A stretch of 53,130 bases of DNA, taken from JAAYDY01 sp964500225. GTDB lineage: Bacteria; Planctomycetota; Phycisphaerae; FEN-1346; JAACEH01. Made by a program: the position numbers and the translations under genes. The DNA lies in contig CAZCOA010000018.1 in assembly GCA_964500225.1 (NCBI GenBank), positions 1 to 53,130 of the forward strand, given 5' to 3'. Positions 40,249 to 48,796 of the stretch are shown here, one piece after another (the first letter of the stretch is position 1; each line of letters starts with the position of its first letter). The notes beneath the pieces are model-generated. The model did not search any database. It was given only the letters and a program-made list of their open reading frames with translations, and was not told the DNA's origin.

Positions 40249-41919
40249 TCACCGATTGGGCGCATCCGCGCCGTCAGCGGCGTTCTCCATCACGGGGCCC
40301 ACCACATCCGGCGTCACCAGCCCGTTCTCGTTCCTTTTCGGTGTCTTCCATCCGTCTGTCGGCGGCATGCCGGCCGCAGTCCGGTACTTCTTCCACATCG
40401 CCTCGGCGAACGGATCCTCCACCTGGCCCTGCCGTCCCCACGGCTTCAGCGGTTGCCATCCCACGCGCACATTGGCAGCGCTGACGGCCTGGAACACCTC
40501 GTCCGTCTCCTCCTGGTACATCCAGCGATCCACGTAGTCAAAGAACGCATCGTGCCCCCAGAGCTTCTCCAACTTCATGAGCCGCGCCACCAACGCCTGC
40601 GCCTGCCACGTGCGGCTGGTGCAGCAGCGCCGGTATCCGTCGCTCTGCACCTGATCCTTCACCCAGCGCGAGGGATGCAGGTGCTCATAGAATCCCCACT
40701 GTGAGCGGCCGCGCTGGAATCCGTCGCGACTCTTGAGCGTCGCGGCATCGTAGCCCGAATGTCCGGTGAAAACCACCTGGGCGCCATTCCATGCCGGTCC
40801 GTACGCCGTCTGCTCGTCCTCCTGGAAACTGCACTTCGGAAACGCCTTGCTCGGAGAAGCCATCACCTCGTCGCCCAGCAGGTACCCGGCGAAGATGATC
40901 GGCATCTTGTAGCCGCTGTTCCATCCGCCCCATGCCGGGAAGCCCGGGTGCCCGCTTTTGACCACTCCCCACAGGTCAATGCCCAGCCCCACCATGGCCT
41001 GGAGCAACGGCTCCTTCTTCTCCGCCGGCAGGTCCAGGCACAGGTACATCAACCCTTCGCCGATGTAATAACACGATCGCTGACCGTACCCCGCCCACTG
41101 GTACGGGGCGTGGTCCTCTTTGAAAATATTCAGGACGTACCACGGCTGCACGAAGTGTTCGGTCAATTGCTCCACCGTCAGCACGCCCTTCATTCCCGTC
41201 AGGTCCGGCGGCTCCAGCCGTGGCAGCAGCTCGCGTCGCAGGTGACGCGCCAAGTAGATCCTCTGCTCGCGGTCCATGTAGGCCGGACGAAAAGCATCCG
41301 CCGGCACCGGCTCCTTCAGGCACGTCAGAACGGCCAACTGCGCCACCGGCGTGTAATGCGATGTGCGCTTCAACGTCTTATCCTTGCTGATCGAACTGAT
41401 CAAGGCGTCGCCCGGTTTCAGGGCGACCGGCAACGACACCGTCAGCGACGCATCGTAGCGGCTGTGCCGCACGCGACTGTCGAAACCGCTGCGGTCCATC
41501 ACCGGAGGCGGATTCAGAACCGACCCATTGCGGCAGTACAGGGGAGCCTCCTTGCGCGCCGCCCGCTCCTCGTCCGACAGCCTCCGCCCGCCGTCGCCGA
41601 AGCTCTCACGCTCGTCGTCCATCAGCCACTCGTCCGAGACCTCCTTGCCGCGAAGGGGTTTCGGGTCGATCTTCGTCACCGTCACCGGCCCCACCACGTA
41701 CCAGTCGCCGTTGATGAAGCGGCCCACCCGCGCCGGTTTCTCGAATGTCCACGTGATCCCGTACTGTGTGACCGAATCCTGCAATGGCAGGGCCTCCAAC
41801 GCGGGGGTCGCCGGCGCGTCAGCTGCCGTGTAGACGGTGGCCTCCGGGCCGGCACCGGATGCCGTCGCAACCAACAGAACCACCGAGAGGGCGGCCCAGA
41901 CCGAGCGGCTGAAACTCAT
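40249..41919 (-). CDS. Large secreted protein of unknown function
   Basis: A 556-residue protein with a clear signal peptide (FSRSVWAALSVVLLVATASGAG) and no membrane helix after it. I do not recognise the family. It is rich in Trp, Tyr and Pro (for example GHPGFPAWGGWNSGYKMP and QWAGYGQRSCYYIGEGL), with a helical-repeat look in the second half. That recalls alpha/alpha-barrel polysaccharide lyases or heparinase-like proteins, but no catalytic motif can be named. ATG 41919 follows AAAGGA; a further 22 in-frame residues upstream are not likely used. It stands alone, back-to-back with the J-like gene and convergent with HU. The minus-strand reading is favoured over a long plus-strand frame because it has the signal peptide and a normal composition. 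Confidence 0.75.
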   Translation of the reverse strand: MSFSRSVWAALSVVLLVATASGAGPEATVYTAADAPATPALEALPLQDSVTQYGITWTFEKPARVGRFINGDWYVVGPVTVTKIDPKPLRGKEVSDEWLMDDERESFGDGGRRLSDEERAARKEAPLYCRNGSVLNPPPVMDRSGFDSRVRHSRYDASLTVSLPVALKPGDALISSISKDKTLKRTSHYTPVAQLAVLTCLKEPVPADAFRPAYMDREQRIYLARHLRRELLPRLEPPDLTGMKGVLTVEQLTEHFVQPWYVLNIFKEDHAPYQWAGYGQRSCYYIGEGLMYLCLDLPAEKKEPLLQAMVGLGIDLWGVVKSGHPGFPAWGGWNSGYKMPIIFAGYLLGDEVMASPSKAFPKCSFQEDEQTAYGPAWNGAQVVFTGHSGYDAATLKSRDGFQRGRSQWGFYEHLHPSRWVKDQVQSDGYRRCCTSRTWQAQALVARLMKLEKLWGHDAFFDYVDRWMYQEETDEVFQAVSAANVRVGWQPLKPWGRQGQVEDPFAEAMWKKYRTAAGMPPTDGWKTPKRNENGLVTPDVVGPVMENAADGADAPNR

Positions 41920-42096
41920 GGCTTGTTTCCTTTCACCAGACGTGCGCGATGCCGTTGCGAGGCACAATCCGATTGGCCGCGTCATGTTCCTCGCGTTGTT
42001 CCGACGCAGTATCCAACACCATTCATACCGTAGAGTGCCGGGTGTTGTCGCTCCCCCGAGATCCTGACTGTCGGTTGGGCGGGCTGCGACCTGCTA

Positions 42097-42125
42097 TTGC
42101 GTTCGCCGGGGCATTCTTCTATGAT
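42097..42125 (+). promoter_or_regulatory. Promoter of the J-like protein gene
   Basis: TTGCGT (42097-42102), 17 bases, then TATGAT (42120-42125). The start near 42132 excludes the upstream in-frame ATGs at 42097-42126 and fits translation from 42157. Confidence 0.55.
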
Positions 42126-42156
42126 GCCCCCTCGGCATATTCGCACGGAGATCGCC

Positions 42157-43230
42157 TTGGACAGTCACTCCTCAGATCCCCCACAGGATTCCACCACGAC
42201 CGGTGTGCCGGCCATGGTTGACCCGTATCGCGTCTGGCTGGGCATCCAGACTACCGAGCGGCCGCCGTCCCACTACGCGCTGCTCGGAGTCCCGGAACTT
42301 GAGGACAACGTGCATGCCATCAACGAGGCTGCTCGCAAAGCCAAGAAGACCGTTCGTGCATACCAGATCGGCAGGTACCGGCCGCAAGCCCTCGCGATTC
42401 TGACCGAGATCGGCCAGGCGGTCGATGTCCTGACCCACCGCGACAAGAAGGCGGCCTATGATGCCCATCGACTGGCCGTCTCGCTCCGCAAAGCCGAGGA
42501 ACTGTTCCCGCAGACGGATATGGACCGACCGCTCGACCAGTTGTTCGCCGACTGGTTGACCGCCTGTGCCCGAACCGGCTTGCCCGTCGTGCAAATCCTT
42601 CCCGATTTGATGCAGTGGTGCCTGAAACGCAATTTCGCCTGGCCCCGCCGAGGTGAGGAGGATTTGCCTTTGCCGATGGGACTCTGGCTCTACCGCGATG
42701 TGGCCATCGTCGCACGTTGTGTCGAGCGCGGCCCGTTCGATCGTCGAGCCGAGGCCGTCAAGCAAATTCAGCAGGCCGCCGGACTTTCCGAGAGCCTCTC
42801 GCGCCTCGTCGTCATGGAGGTGTTCCGCCGGCCTCAGAGCTTCGCCCTCACGCCGGAAGTACGCCTCGCCGCCGAGCGACCCCGCGAGCTTCTTCAACAG
42901 TGGGTCAACCGTCTGGCCGCTTGCGACGTCATCATTTCCCAGCGGTCCGCCACCTTTGAAGCAATGGCCTTTGTCCTCGGCCTGGCCGAGGAAGACGGCA
43001 GTCCGATCGCCGAACCGATTCGGCCACAGATTATCGTTGCTCAGAAGCCGTCTCCCCTGGTACTCCTCTGGGACGATGTGCGCGACCGCTTCGATACTGT
43101 CCTGGATGTCGTGTTGACCCTTGCGGCCCGCTACCCGCAGTGTCTGCCGACCCTTCGGTGGGTCGTCATCCTCACCGGGGGAATTATTCTGGCAATCATC
43201 GTCGCTCTGGTTCTCGCCGCCGCGCTATGA
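42157..43230 (+). CDS. Tail-anchored J-like domain protein
   Basis: A 357-residue protein. Near the start it has MVDPYRVWLGIQTTERPPSH followed by YALLGVPELEDN. This resembles the J-like segment that precedes or replaces kinase domains in many planctomycete proteins; the HPD motif of true DnaJ is absent. The middle part is helical with no known domain. The last 28 residues are one membrane helix (ILTGGIILAIIVALVLAAAL), so it is probably anchored in the membrane by its tail. TTG 42157 follows GGAGA; ATG 42214 is the alternative if the Ser/Thr-rich start is not made. It overlaps the convergent FHA gene by 6 bases. Confidence 0.7.
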   Translation: MDSHSSDPPQDSTTTGVPAMVDPYRVWLGIQTTERPPSHYALLGVPELEDNVHAINEAARKAKKTVRAYQIGRYRPQALAILTEIGQAVDVLTHRDKKAAYDAHRLAVSLRKAEELFPQTDMDRPLDQLFADWLTACARTGLPVVQILPDLMQWCLKRNFAWPRRGEEDLPLPMGLWLYRDVAIVARCVERGPFDRRAEAVKQIQQAAGLSESLSRLVVMEVFRRPQSFALTPEVRLAAERPRELLQQWVNRLAACDVIISQRSATFEAMAFVLGLAEEDGSPIAEPIRPQIIVAQKPSPLVLLWDDVRDRFDTVLDVVLTLAARYPQCLPTLRWVVILTGGIILAIIVALVLAAAL

Positions 43231-44271
43231 ACCGCGTTTTAACGCCAGGATGCGCTGCTGTACGTGCTTGAAGATCGGATTCTTCTCGTCCGGGACATGT
43301 CGCTGAATCTCAATGTAGCACCGGCGGGCGGAATTGTACCGCTGGTTGTATTCTTCCAACCGGGCGTCCCGATATAGTTTCCACACCGTGTCACGCAACG
43401 TCGTCTTGGCATTCACGAACTCCCGCTCATCGCGGAAATCCTGCCAGGCCTGGCCCCGGTAGTAGTAGCTCTCCTGGTACGCCTGGATTGCCCTGTATAG
43501 GTTGCCCGGATCCCCGTACGGCCAATTCTGTCTGAACTGCTTCGCCTCTTCCAGCCGCCGATTGGCCATGACCAGGTTATACTGATACTCCGGAAACGTC
43601 AAATCGAGCGCCCGTTCAATCTCGTCGTAGTTCTCCCATGTCTCGACAGGCCCCGTCGGCATCCCGCCGTCGCCCCGGCCCTTGACCTTCAAAATGACGA
43701 CCACTGCGATGATCGCCGCAAGATACACCCCCAGAACCACCAGCAGCTTACGACGCTTAAGAAGCCCTTCGGCGGCCGTCGCCACCGTCGGACGCGGCGC
43801 TTCCTGCGATTTCTCCTCCTCTGCCGCCTCGTTGCCCCGAACGCGGGTGCGCCGACGCGGAACCGACGCCACCTCCACCTGCTCCGGTTCCCGCAGGTGG
43901 AACTTCATCCGCGTTTCGGCGCCGATCTCGATCAGGTCCCCGTCCTTCAGAACCAGCCGCTCAACTCGCTTGTGGTTGATCCACGTGGCGTTGTCGCTCA
44001 GATTCGTATAGATCCACTCATTCTGGTGTTGCTCAAATTGGCCGTGCTCGCGCGAAATGCTCTCTTCCTTGAACACGATGTCGCACGACGCGTCGCGACC
44101 GATCAGCGTGATCATCCGCGTCAGCTCGTGACTCTGCCCCTTGTCCGGCCCGCCCGTCACCTCCAAGATCGCACGAAGCAGCGACGGCGTCGGCGGCGCA
44201 GGCTCCATCCGGCCATGCCGCGTCAACTCTTTCGACTGGCCGTTCTCATCCCGTGGTCGTTTGCGGAACAT
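43225..44271 (-). CDS. FHA-domain membrane protein
   Basis: A 348-residue protein. An FHA domain (about 33-126) carries the phosphothreonine-binding residues G58-R59, S73-x2-H76 and N94. A basic, Glu-rich linker and one membrane helix (about 175-195) lead to an extracytoplasmic helical part. FHA domains bind phosphothreonine made by Ser/Thr kinases; one such kinase is encoded at 49951. AGGAG precedes the ATG. The gene is divergent from the Hsp70 gene, with a good promoter of its own, and its stop overlaps the J-like gene. Its C-terminal role is unknown. Confidence 0.85.
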   Translation of the reverse strand: MFRKRPRDENGQSKELTRHGRMEPAPPTPSLLRAILEVTGGPDKGQSHELTRMITLIGRDASCDIVFKEESISREHGQFEQHQNEWIYTNLSDNATWINHKRVERLVLKDGDLIEIGAETRMKFHLREPEQVEVASVPRRRTRVRGNEAAEEEKSQEAPRPTVATAAEGLLKRRKLLVVLGVYLAAIIAVVVILKVKGRGDGGMPTGPVETWENYDEIERALDLTFPEYQYNLVMANRRLEEAKQFRQNWPYGDPGNLYRAIQAYQESYYYRGQAWQDFRDEREFVNAKTTLRDTVWKLYRDARLEEYNQRYNSARRCYIEIQRHVPDEKNPIFKHVQQRILALKRGS

Positions 44272-44385
44272 GTTTTCTCCTGTGCCTTGTCACGACGATG
44301 GGGCGCCGCCCCTGCTCGATGAACGCCACGAACACCGTCGCACGCCGGCCGTCATTGCCGCCATTTCCCAAGCCTGGTCTGGGCC

Positions 44386-44414
44386 ATTCTAGCCGTCGCC
44401 GATGCAAGGGTCAA
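44386..44414 (-). promoter_or_regulatory. Promoter of the FHA gene
   Basis: On the minus strand TTGACC (44409-44414), exactly 17 bases, then TAGAAT (44386-44391). Expected start near 44379, giving a leader of about 108 bases. Its -35 box is 35 bases from the -35 box of the divergent Hsp70 promoter. Confidence 0.7.
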
Positions 44415-44448
44415 GGTTGCCCGTCGCCTGACCAGTCGAGCCAGTTGC

Positions 44449-44476
44449 TTGACAGTGAAGCACTTAGGTTTATAAT
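44449..44476 (+). promoter_or_regulatory. Consensus promoter of the Hsp70 gene
   Basis: TTGACA (44449-44454), 16 bases, TATAAT (44471-44476). Both boxes match the sigma70 consensus exactly, the best promoter in the window, which suggests high or housekeeping expression rather than heat-shock sigma control. Confidence 0.8.
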
Positions 44477-44560
44477 CCCAGTTTCCGCCGTCGGGGCAAC
44501 TCCTGCCCGTGGAGAACCCGTTCGGCCCGGTCGCATACGGCCCGCTTGTCGAGGAGATCC

Positions 44561-46123
44561 ATGGCCAGCAGCGACGATTCCGTCAGAAGCTCCCGTGCCG
44601 TCGGCATCGACCTGGGAACCACCCTGTCGAGCGTGGCCCAGATCAACGACGCCGGAGAACCTACCGTCATTGCCAACGCCGAAGGCGAACTGCGGACGCC
44701 GTCGGTGATCTACTTCACTGACGAGACCGTCCTCGTTGGTCGCGATGCCGTCCGTGAGGCCATGGGCAACCCCGCCCGGGCCGTCTTCAACATCAAACGA
44801 TCCATGGGCGACGCCGATTTCCGCTTCACCGTGGACGGCGAATCCTACACCCCCGAGTCTCTCAGCGCCCTGATCCTTCGCAAAATCACCCAGGACGCTG
44901 CGCGGCAGATCGGCCCGATTCAGAAGGCCGTCATCACCGTCCCAGCCTATTTTGATGACGCCAGACGCAAGGCCACCGAGGACGCAGGCCACATTGCCGG
45001 GCTCGACGTCATCGACATTATCAACGAGCCGACCGCCGCGGCGTTGGCCTACGGCTTCAGCGGCAAGGGCGAAGACGGCGTCTTTCTCGTTTACGACCTC
45101 GGCGGCGGCACATTCGACGTCACCGTGATCGAAAAGCGAGGCAACGAGCTGATCACCCTCGCCACCGACGGCGACGTCCAACTCGGCGGCAAGGATTGGG
45201 ACGAACGCCTTGTCGAGGAGTTGGCCCGGCGATTCCGCGAAGAGTTCAAGGCCGATCCGCGCGAGGACCGCGCCGCCCTCGCGTACCTGACCCTCACCGC
45301 CGAAGAGGCCAAGAAGGCCCTCAGCCGTCGCAAATCCACCCGCGTTCCCGTTTCCTATCGCGGCCATTGGGGCAACTACGAGGTCACGCGCGACGAATTC
45401 GAGTCCTTGACTGCCGATCTGCTGGCCATGACACAGTTGACGACCGAAATGGTCCTCGAAGAAGCCGGCGTCACCTGGGCCGGCATCAACCGCGTCGTGC
45501 CGACCGGCGGCTCCACGCGAATGCCGGCCGTCCTGGCGATGCTCGAACGTATGAGCGGCAAGCCCATCGAAATCCCCATTCCCGTGGACGATGCCGTCGC
45601 CATGGGGGCATCCATCCACGCTGCCATTCTGGAGCTTCACAGCCAGGACCGACTCGTCGAGTTCACCGCCGACACGGCCGCCAAGCTCGGGCGCATTCAC
45701 ACCACCGACGTAGCCAGCCACGCCCTCGGCCTGGTCATCAAGGACCACCAGACGCTTGCTTATCGCAACGATGTCCTGATCAAGAAGAACTCGCGTCTGC
45801 CGGCCAGTGTCACCAAAACGTACCAGACGGCCCACGACGGCCAGACGTCCATCGTCGTCCGCGTCGTCCAGGGCGACGCCCCCGATCCCGAGGCATGCAT
45901 CACCCTTGACGCTTTCAGCATCACCGGACTGCCCGAGGGACGGCCTGCCGGCGCGCTGGTCAAGGTCACCTTCAGCTACGACACCAAGGGCCGCGTCCAT
46001 GTCACCGCCGAAGACATCAGCACCGGCAAGACCATGACCGTCGAGATCAACCGCACCAAGGGCATGGACCCGTCGCGCATCACCGCCGAAATGACCCGAC
46101 TGTCTCTGAAGAGCGTCGAATGA
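44561..46123 (+). CDS. Hsp70/DnaK-family protein without lid
   Basis: A 520-residue Hsp70. The ATPase part has GIDLGTTLSSVAQ, the phosphate loop VYDLGGGTFDVTV, NEPTAAALAYGF and PTGGSTRMPAV. The beta-sandwich substrate domain spans about 385-500. The helical lid of DnaK (about 100-120 further residues) is missing, so it should bind clients without closing over them. The N-terminus has a short Ser-rich extension. ATG 44561 follows GAGGAG. No dnaJ or grpE lies beside it, although a J-like protein is encoded two genes away. It is probably a second, specialised Hsp70 rather than the main DnaK. Confidence 0.88.
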   Translation: MASSDDSVRSSRAVGIDLGTTLSSVAQINDAGEPTVIANAEGELRTPSVIYFTDETVLVGRDAVREAMGNPARAVFNIKRSMGDADFRFTVDGESYTPESLSALILRKITQDAARQIGPIQKAVITVPAYFDDARRKATEDAGHIAGLDVIDIINEPTAAALAYGFSGKGEDGVFLVYDLGGGTFDVTVIEKRGNELITLATDGDVQLGGKDWDERLVEELARRFREEFKADPREDRAALAYLTLTAEEAKKALSRRKSTRVPVSYRGHWGNYEVTRDEFESLTADLLAMTQLTTEMVLEEAGVTWAGINRVVPTGGSTRMPAVLAMLERMSGKPIEIPIPVDDAVAMGASIHAAILELHSQDRLVEFTADTAAKLGRIHTTDVASHALGLVIKDHQTLAYRNDVLIKKNSRLPASVTKTYQTAHDGQTSIVVRVVQGDAPDPEACITLDAFSITGLPEGRPAGALVKVTFSYDTKGRVHVTAEDISTGKTMTVEINRTKGMDPSRITAEMTRLSLKSVE

Positions 46124-46489
46124 GGCAGTACTCCGGCTCTGCCCTGCCTGGAATAATAGCCCCATCGCCTGCATATCGTTGTGAATTGCCTGGTGCGCTG
46201 TCCCGTACCTGACTATCCTCCAACGGCTTGGCCGCAGCTTCCCCAGGCCCATCATCCCGCTCACCAGAGGTTGGCAATGTCGAGACGCTTTCCAGGCCTG
46301 GAACAAGCCTGTTGTCCTCCGTCAAAGCGGTCGCTAGAATTGACTTTCGGAGAGGGCAGGGGAATGGTCCATGGAGGTCGTGCGGCACGCTGAAGCCGGG
46401 CCGAAGGCGCAGTTTCGTGTAGTTTATGGCATTTTTGCGGCAATAGAACGGCCTGATTGGTGTTTAAGCGATTGTAAAGCGAGGAACTT
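46124..46489. other. 366-base gap before the Tad locus
   Basis: No open frame here has a credible start or product. A 14-base palindrome lies at 46291-46304. The last 60 bases are AT-rich and must hold the promoter of the ATPase gene, but I could not pick a convincing -35/-10 pair. No sigma54 or Rex site was seen. Confidence 0.5.
46291..46304. repeat. 14-base palindrome TTCCAGGCCTGGAA
   Basis: A perfect palindrome with no spacer, about 190 bases upstream of the Tad ATPase gene. It is a possible regulator site for that operon; chance occurrence cannot be excluded. Confidence 0.4.
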
Positions 46490-47638
46490 ATGGTCGAAGA
46501 CGCCAAGCCGGTGGTTGCGGAGTTGATTGATCCGTCAGTGATCTTCGCCAAGACGTTGCGTTCCTTCTTTGCGCCGGTGCAGCAGTATCTCGACGATCCG
46601 AGCGTCGTCGAGGTGATGATCAATGGGCCTGAAGAAGTCTATATTGAACAACGCGGCCAACTGATACGGACCGAGGCCCGATTTTCGGGCGAGGATGCGT
46701 TGGTGGCTGGCATACGCAATCTTCTCCAGTTCGTCGGCAAAAGGCTCACCGACGACCAGCCGATGATCGACGCCCGCATGCCCGACGGGTCGCGCGTTCA
46801 CGTGGCCATGCCCCCATGCAGCCGCAAGGGGCCGTGCATCACGATCCGCAAGTTCAAAAAGGAGGGCTTCGACTTCGACTACATGGTCCAGTGCGGCACA
46901 ATCAGTCAGATGGCGCTGGACTACCTGAGGATCAACATCCTCTGCGAAAAGAACCTGGTCTTCGCCGGCGGCACATCGAGCGGCAAGACCACATTGCTGA
47001 ATACTCTGGGCAACTTCATCCCGGCGCACGAGCGGATCGTCGTGATCGAAGAGTCGAGCGAGTTGCAGTTGAAGTTGCCCCACGTGCTACAACTGGAAAC
47101 GCGCGGACCGGACCGCTATGGGCGTGGCGAAGTCACCATCCGGGACCTGTTCCGCAACAGTCTGCGTATGCGACCGGACCGGATCATTGTCGGCGAGGTT
47201 CGCGGCGGCGAGGCTCTGGACCTGATCCAGGCCCTGACGAGCGGCCACGGCGGCTCGATGTCCACGATGCACGCCGATACGCCGATCGACGCGCTGAACC
47301 GGATCGAGACGATGGCCCTGATGAGCGACGTGGCGATTCCGCTGAACGCACTGCGGACGCAGATTGCCTCGTCGATCGACATCGTGGTCCAGATGGCCCG
47401 GTTCCGAGATGCGTCCCGTCGGGTAGTCCAGATCAGCGAAGTGTTGCCGCTGGACGAGAATTACCGGTATCGCCTGGAGGACGTGTTCGTAATGAAGTTG
47501 CCCGAGGGCAGCCGCAAGCTGGAGGAGGGCACCCTCCAGTGGACGGGGTACCGCCCGGCGTTGATGGACGAGGTTCAGGGCCGCATGATGGCCCAGGAAA
47601 CCGAGAGCCTGGCTCCGCTGTTTGCCGATAAACACTGA
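46490..47638 (+). CDS. tadA: TadA/CpaF-type secretion ATPase
   Basis: A 382-residue hexameric ATPase of the VirB11/CpaF group that powers Flp pilus export. It has VEVMINGPEEVYIEQRG at the start, Walker A GGTSSGKTT (160-168), the RGPDRYGRG and IRDLFRNSLRMRPDRIIVGEVRGGEA block, and TMHAD as His box. The usual family order is complete. AGGAA precedes the ATG. Flp-like pilins and a prepilin peptidase follow directly, so it belongs to a Tad system; the TadB and TadC platform genes normally beside it are not here. Confidence 0.93.
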   Translation: MVEDAKPVVAELIDPSVIFAKTLRSFFAPVQQYLDDPSVVEVMINGPEEVYIEQRGQLIRTEARFSGEDALVAGIRNLLQFVGKRLTDDQPMIDARMPDGSRVHVAMPPCSRKGPCITIRKFKKEGFDFDYMVQCGTISQMALDYLRINILCEKNLVFAGGTSSGKTTLLNTLGNFIPAHERIVVIEESSELQLKLPHVLQLETRGPDRYGRGEVTIRDLFRNSLRMRPDRIIVGEVRGGEALDLIQALTSGHGGSMSTMHADTPIDALNRIETMALMSDVAIPLNALRTQIASSIDIVVQMARFRDASRRVVQISEVLPLDENYRYRLEDVFVMKLPEGSRKLEEGTLQWTGYRPALMDEVQGRMMAQETESLAPLFADKH

Positions 47639-47666
47639 TTATGGCACAGGTGGAGGATGTTTTCTC

Positions 47667-47876
47667 GTGAACGCAGTCGGAACAGGTTGGATTCTCCGAC
47701 GAGCGGCCCGCCGCCTCCGCCGCTTGCACAGACACCAGCGAGGCGACATGTTTGAGTATCTCCTGGTGCTGGGCGCGTTTGCCATACCGCTCTTTGCTCT
47801 GGCCCAGGTGCTGCTGAATGTGATGAAAGACCGGTACGCCATGACCGCGTTTCATGTCGGCTGGCCTTTCCTGTGA
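47667..47876 (+). CDS. Flp-like pilin 1
   Basis: A 69-residue protein with a basic leader (about 25 residues) and the stretch GDMFEYLLVLGAFAIPLFAL. This resembles the Flp prepilin motif, where a cut after Gly is followed by a helix containing Glu-Tyr. Here Glu-Tyr are at +4/+5 rather than the usual +5/+6. GTG 47667 is preceded by GGAGG. It lies between the ATPase and a second Flp-like gene. It could be a minor or altered pilin subunit. Confidence 0.7.
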   Translation: MNAVGTGWILRRAARRLRRLHRHQRGDMFEYLLVLGAFAIPLFALAQVLLNVMKDRYAMTAFHVGWPFL

Positions 47877-47904
47877 GATGGGAATTTGTGAAAAGGAGTT
47901 GGCC

Positions 47905-48159
47905 ATGAGACGACTGCTGGCAAGCAAGTTCAAGGGGCAGAGCCTCAAATCGCTCCTGATCCGCCTGCACAGCGACGAACAGGGCGCCGAGGCGCTGGAG
48001 AAGCTCCTGATCATCGGGGCTTTCATCCTGCCGCTGCTGGGCCTGCTGTTCTGGTACAAAGACGACTTGGCCAGATGGGTCAACGAGTGGTGGGAAAGGC
48101 GAAAAGGCGAGGCCGAGGAAGGCGACTACAGCCCCGGCGGCAGCCCGGTTCCCGACTGA
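47905..48159 (+). CDS. Flp-like pilin 2
   Basis: An 84-residue protein with a basic leader and EQG/AEALEKLLIIGAFILPLLGLL. A cut after Gly would leave Glu at +5, as in Flp pilins, but the following Tyr is replaced by Lys. The tail (WVNEWWERRKGEAEEGDYS) is charged and acidic at the end. AAGGAG precedes the ATG at 47905; an in-frame start at 47854 overlaps the first pilin gene and lacks such a site. It is followed within 6 bases by the peptidase that should process it. Confidence 0.72.
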   Translation: MRRLLASKFKGQSLKSLLIRLHSDEQGAEALEKLLIIGAFILPLLGLLFWYKDDLARWVNEWWERRKGEAEEGDYSPGGSPVPD

Positions 48160-48165
48160 GAGACG

Positions 48166-48771
48166 ATGCAACTACTGGCTGACGTCATCCTTGTGGCTGT
48201 TGTGGCGGTGGCCGCCGCAACCGATCTGCGCAGCGGGCGGGTCTATAACTGGCTGGTCTATCCGGCCACGGCCGCGGGTTTGCTCTTGGCGCTGGTCGGC
48301 GGTGGATGGGGTGGGCTGAAGGACCACGCCCTGGCGGCGGCGCTGGCCTTCGGGCTGATGTTCCTATGCTATGCCATCGGCGGCATGGGCGGCGGCGATG
48401 TGAAACTGATGGCCGCCATAGGCGCCCTGGGCGGCCTGACACGCGAGGCCGGCAGCCTGGGCGCGTGGCATTGGCCCGAGCAGACGTGGTTCGTGGCCTA
48501 TGTGATGTTCTATGCCTTCGCCATCGGGGCGGCCATGGGCCTCGCTGCGGCCGCACGACGGCGGCTCCTCGGGCCGACGGTGGCGGCCACATGGTGGGGC
48601 ATTCGTGTGTTGACGCTGCACGGCACGGACCTCAGCGACGCCGTACCCGCCAAGCCGCGGATTCGCGTACCCTTCGGCCTGGCCACCTGCCTGGGTACGC
48701 TCTGGGCCCTGGCGGAAGGCTACGCCGGCGGCACCGCGGGATCACTGGTGGCGAGGGTCATTGGATTGTGA
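48166..48771 (+). CDS. tadV: Prepilin peptidase (TadV/CpaA, A24 family)
   Basis: A 201-residue membrane aspartic peptidase that cuts the Gly leader of Flp prepilins. Both catalytic Asp motifs are visible: ATDLRSGRVYNW near the start and GGGDVKLMAAIGA (GxGD type) in the middle. It has about six membrane helices and no N-terminal methyltransferase domain, as expected for TadV rather than PilD. It sits just behind the two pilin genes. It might also serve the sigma54-linked pseudopilins, as no PilD is seen in the window. Confidence 0.88.
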   Translation: MQLLADVILVAVVAVAAATDLRSGRVYNWLVYPATAAGLLLALVGGGWGGLKDHALAAALAFGLMFLCYAIGGMGGGDVKLMAAIGALGGLTREAGSLGAWHWPEQTWFVAYVMFYAFAIGAAMGLAAAARRRLLGPTVAATWWGIRVLTLHGTDLSDAVPAKPRIRVPFGLATCLGTLWALAEGYAGGTAGSLVARVIGL

Positions 48772-48796
48772 AGGTCGAGTGTAACCCGATGGGATC

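Noticed and set aside
40759..42033. 424-residue plus-strand frame opposite the large secreted protein
   Set aside because: Highly biased composition (Arg, His, Gln) and no ribosome site. The opposite strand has a clean signal peptide and start.
44411..46306. 631-residue minus-strand frame opposite the Hsp70 gene
   Set aside because: The plus strand encodes clear Hsp70 motifs across the same bases. The antisense frame is a mirror of GC-rich codon use and has no start signal or domain.
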